This document shows, piece by piece, positions 61,535 through 64,000 of a stretch of DNA of 64,000 nucleotides. Both the position numbers and the translations under genes were made by a program. The DNA is from Adineta ricciae (lineage: Eukaryota; Rotifera; Eurotatoria; Adinetida; Adinetidae): NCBI GenBank assembly GCA_905250025.1, contig CAJNOJ010000159.1, positions 1-64,000 on the forward strand. The letters are read 5' to 3'. Within the stretch, counting starts at the first letter, position 1, and each line of letters opens with the position of its first letter. The notes beneath the pieces were generated by a model. The model had not been told where the DNA came from. It saw only the letters and a list, made by a program, of their open reading frames with translations, and ran no database searches.

Positions 61535-63434
61535 TTATTCAACTCGTTTCTTGCGTAGAACTGTTGGACTGGTTGCCCGAGCCATTGTTCGGCTAACTGT
61601 TTGCATAGTTTGAGCCATTTGAGACATATCTTCCCAACGCTGAGATTGAATTAAATCTTCCAAGGATTTCAGACGATCGATTTCTTTCACACGGTCTTCA
61701 AGTTCTTGCATCTCAATTTGTAATTTGTTCGTCAAACGCTCCTCATTTAGTAACTAAAGAAACAAATAACAAACTCAATCAAAGATACACCGATGATCTA
61801 TTACTTGTTGTTCTAGTTTAGCAATACGACTTGTTAATTGGTCTTTATCACGTAGAAGAGCGTTGATTTCGTCTTGTAAACGAGTATTACGAATTTCGTA
61901 TTCATTCGACTCTCGTTTTGCGGTTAATGCAGTTTGAATTTCAATGTTCAATTGCCTTTGTAATTGTTTAAGCTACGCAAAAATTTCCCATGAGAAAGTC
62001 TTCTGTCGCTCGGAAATTTCATCTTACTTGTCCATCAAGATCTTGATTTTTGAGCAATTCTGTATCTAACTTAACTTGCAAATTATCAACTGTACTTCGA
62101 AAAGTGTGTTCTTTTTTTCGTAGAGCAGCTAATTCTGCTTCTTTCACTTGCAATACATCAGTTCGTTCACGTAGAGCACGACGCAGTTCGTCGAGTTCTC
62201 TTTCGTATTCTTTGGATAATGCTTGTAATCGTGTCACTTCTTTCAATAGGCCACTTCTTTCGTCACTTAACTGGAACAAACAAATGGAATACAAAGATAT
62301 TTTCTTAGAAGGGAAGAAATTTACTTTGTCACGAAGAAGTTGAGCATCGTTATATCGAGCTTCTTGCGTTTTCGCTTCTTGCCGAAGGATTCGTATTTCT
62401 TTCTGAAAACAAAGTGAGTGGTGACTAAACTAAGTCAACGACAGAGACAAACGAACTTCCAATTCCGCCACGATGCCTTGTAATCGATCTCGATCTCGAC
62501 TGATAATTTGATGATCGTTCAAAGTTCGTTGTAAATTACTTGTTTCTAACTTTGAATGTCGAAGATCATCATTCAAAAGTTTATTTTGATTCAATTGTTG
62601 TTCGAACTGAAAGGCAAATTGAACATTTGATTTGTCAAAGAAAGAAATATCAACCTGTTGTTCCAAAACACGAATTTTATCCTGAGTATTTTTCAATTCA
62701 TCTGACGTAACCCGTGTTCGGTCACGAAGTTGTCGTAATTCCTGATCATGCACACGACGTTCTTGCTCGAGAGCATCTCGAGCGCGTCGTAAACTATCCA
62801 GTTCATCGAGAAGTTGTTGCTTTTCAATATCAAACTTTCCTACGCACAAGTCACCCGGTTTTTCTAAAGAAATATCCGAGAAATGCAAACTTACGACGAA
62901 GTTCATCTAATGCGATTGTTAGGCCATGGTTTTCGCTGGCGACTTGTTCGTATTGAGACGATGTTTGAACCAGACTTCGTTGTAAATCGGAACGATCCTG
63001 TTCGGCTTGGTGAGAACGATGGGCCAATGTTGATGTTTTGTTCAATTGGTCACGCGTATATTTATAGTTAAGGAAAATGAAAAAGAAAGAAACAATACCT
63101 ACGCTTAAATACACAGCGAAAAAGGATATAGATAGTGACATTCGGTTTCGAGATAGTAAATTTGTTCTTGTAATTGTTTGATGTATTCATCTTCAAGACC
63201 CTGGACGGGCGGTTTCGATAGTTTATTCTGCGCACTGTTCGATCGACTAACAAAGAAAAGCGATAAGTAATGTTATGTTGCGAGATTCTTCTAAATTTAC
63301 TTTAAAGTTTGCTTTTTCGTAGTTCGTTTGGGACTTGACGATCGATTGGTATTGGTTTTTGTCGCTTGCCATGCTTGAGGATTCAGCATTGATGCCGAGC
63401 AAACTGAGCATTTTAGTGCGGTTATCGTCGCCAT
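61535..63434 (-). CDS. Long coiled-coil protein with an AT-AC intron
   Basis: Minus-strand, about nine exons, roughly 490 residues. Starting at 63434 (MATITALKCSVCSASMLNPQ) gives a frame that joins exon 1 to exon 2 (KKQTLN|RSNSAQNKLSKPP); the ORF in another frame here does not. Then QGLEDEYIKQLQEQIYYLET, ECHYL|RDQLNKT across the AT-AC intron (63056-63129), and continuous heptad-like helix (LDELDSLRRARDALEQERRV, DIEKQQLL, ERSGLLKEVTRLQALSKEYE, LEDRVKEIDRLKSLEDLIQS). The basic C-terminus is ARATSPTVLRKKRVE. It lacks the lamin-tail domain and the intermediate-filament end motif. I do not recognise the family; a structural role in cytoskeleton or cilium is only a guess. Confidence 0.8.
63056..63129 (-). 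other. U12-type AT-AC intron
   Basis: 74 nt on the minus strand. 5' site atatcctttt (U12 AT-AC consensus), branch-site ttccttaac, and terminal ac about 11-12 nt after the branch adenosine. Removing it restores ECHYLRDQLNK in frame; no GT-AG pair here does so. Confidence 0.85.
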
Positions 63435-63725
63435 TTGAGATGTCAAATGTTCGTTTTTTTTTCAATTGTATTAGACTATACTACAAAACCACAAGAATGT
63501 CTGATTCCATTCATGAGAAAGTTCTTTATTCAGTTCTCCTTGACAATCCTCATTGTATTTCAAGCGAACAACTCATTGTCGCTAGTTGCCTCGAGTCGTT
63601 CTTTTTTTTATTTGCTTCTTTTTTTAACCGATGAGAACGAATGATAGTCAACGAGCGAGCGAAGGTATTTATTATTATTTTCCTACGTCATTCTTATTCC
63701 GACTTTACGTCACAAACAGGGAGTT
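63435..63725. promoter_or_regulatory. Bidirectional promoter region, coiled-coil gene and Rab4-like
   Basis: 291 bp between two divergent start codons (63434 minus, 63726 plus). T-rich with no clear TATA box. A shared promoter is inferred from spacing. Confidence 0.45.
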
Positions 63726-64000
63726 ATGTCTGAGTCAACAGAAGCCTATGGTAATTGATGAAACTTATTCGGAAGGGAATACTAGTCATAATCTTGTTTT
63801 GTTCAGAGTATTTATTCAAATTTCTGATCATTGGCAGTGCATCAACCGGAAAATCTTGTATTTTGCATCAATTCCTCGAAAATAAATGTAAAGAGACTGT
63901 TTTTCTACCGGCCAAGTCAGTGAATTGCTTTCTATTTTAGTTAAAGAAGATATTACACATACTATCGGCGCTGAGTTCGGTTCGAAAGTGATTAATGTAA
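63726..64000 (+). CDS. Rab4-like small GTPase (partial, runs off right edge)
   Basis: Three exons so far: MSESTEAY (63726-63751), [20 protein letters not shown] plus HQFLENK (about 63808-63888), and [20 protein letters not shown] to the edge. The P-loop GSASTGKS and switch I with the conserved Thr ([10 protein letters not shown]) are intact. The wording YLFKFLIIG and HQFLENKFK...HTIG-EFGSKVI is that of Rab4 rather than Rab14 or Rab11. Rab4 directs fast recycling from early endosomes. The remaining G-boxes and C-terminal prenylation cysteines are outside the window. Confidence 0.88.

Noticed and set aside
63247..63465. Alternative first exon frame MKKKRTFDISNGDD for the coiled-coil gene
   Set aside because: Its splice phase does not match exon 2, whereas the frame from 63434 does.

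Overview
The window is animal nuclear DNA that looks like a bdelloid rotifer. It is AT-rich and gene-dense, with many short introns (mostly about 50-60 nt, GT-AG). It encodes clear metazoan orthologues: lamin, SIX3/6, P2X, CatSper, TMEM131 and MCU. It also carries families I associate with bdelloids: a tandem-unit membrane protein at the left edge, an ADP-ribosyltransferase/TPR protein, a group 3 LEA protein and an F-box pseudogene. Species cannot be assigned from sequence alone. All names rest on recognised motifs; no database search was run.

Layout. 1-3054 (minus): two units of a cysteine-rich membrane family, running off the left edge. 4727-8209 (plus): DPCD, MCU and the BuGZ/ZNF207 kinetochore protein, closely spaced. 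9743-10874: a TRAF/MATH protein. 12596-16169: a ceramide-kinase-like lipid kinase. 16696-17802: an intronless EI24/CysZ-type membrane protein with an added N-terminal domain. 18851-20875: nuclear lamin. 22586-23035: single C2-domain protein. 23673-25520 (minus): ART-TPR protein with an eroded active site. 26328-33932: TMEM131, followed by CSTF2 at 34135-35420. 35411-39529: a degenerate interval holding an F-box pseudogene, a CSTF2 3'-end pseudogene and a nearly identical ~490-bp direct repeat.

40625-42856: synaptotagmin-14/16-like, tail to tail with CatSper (42907-44349, minus) and, behind it, a P2X receptor (44515-45833, minus). 46519-50497: hnRNP U-like protein. 50870-53015: INCENP-like protein. 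53707-54442: LEA protein. 58593-59655: SIX3/6 (Optix) homeobox gene in long flanks. 61535-63434 (minus): coiled-coil protein with an apparent U12-type AT-AC intron, divergent from a Rab4-like GTPase cut by the right edge.

There is no operon-like pathway overall; genes are mostly independent housekeeping or signalling loci. The least ordinary items are: (i) an N-terminal module shared by the EI24-type and ART-TPR proteins; (ii) a P2X receptor lacking both beta-strand lysines that bind ATP; (iii) a lamin without a CaaX box; (iv) the AT-AC intron; and (v) the mosaic CSTF2 duplication.
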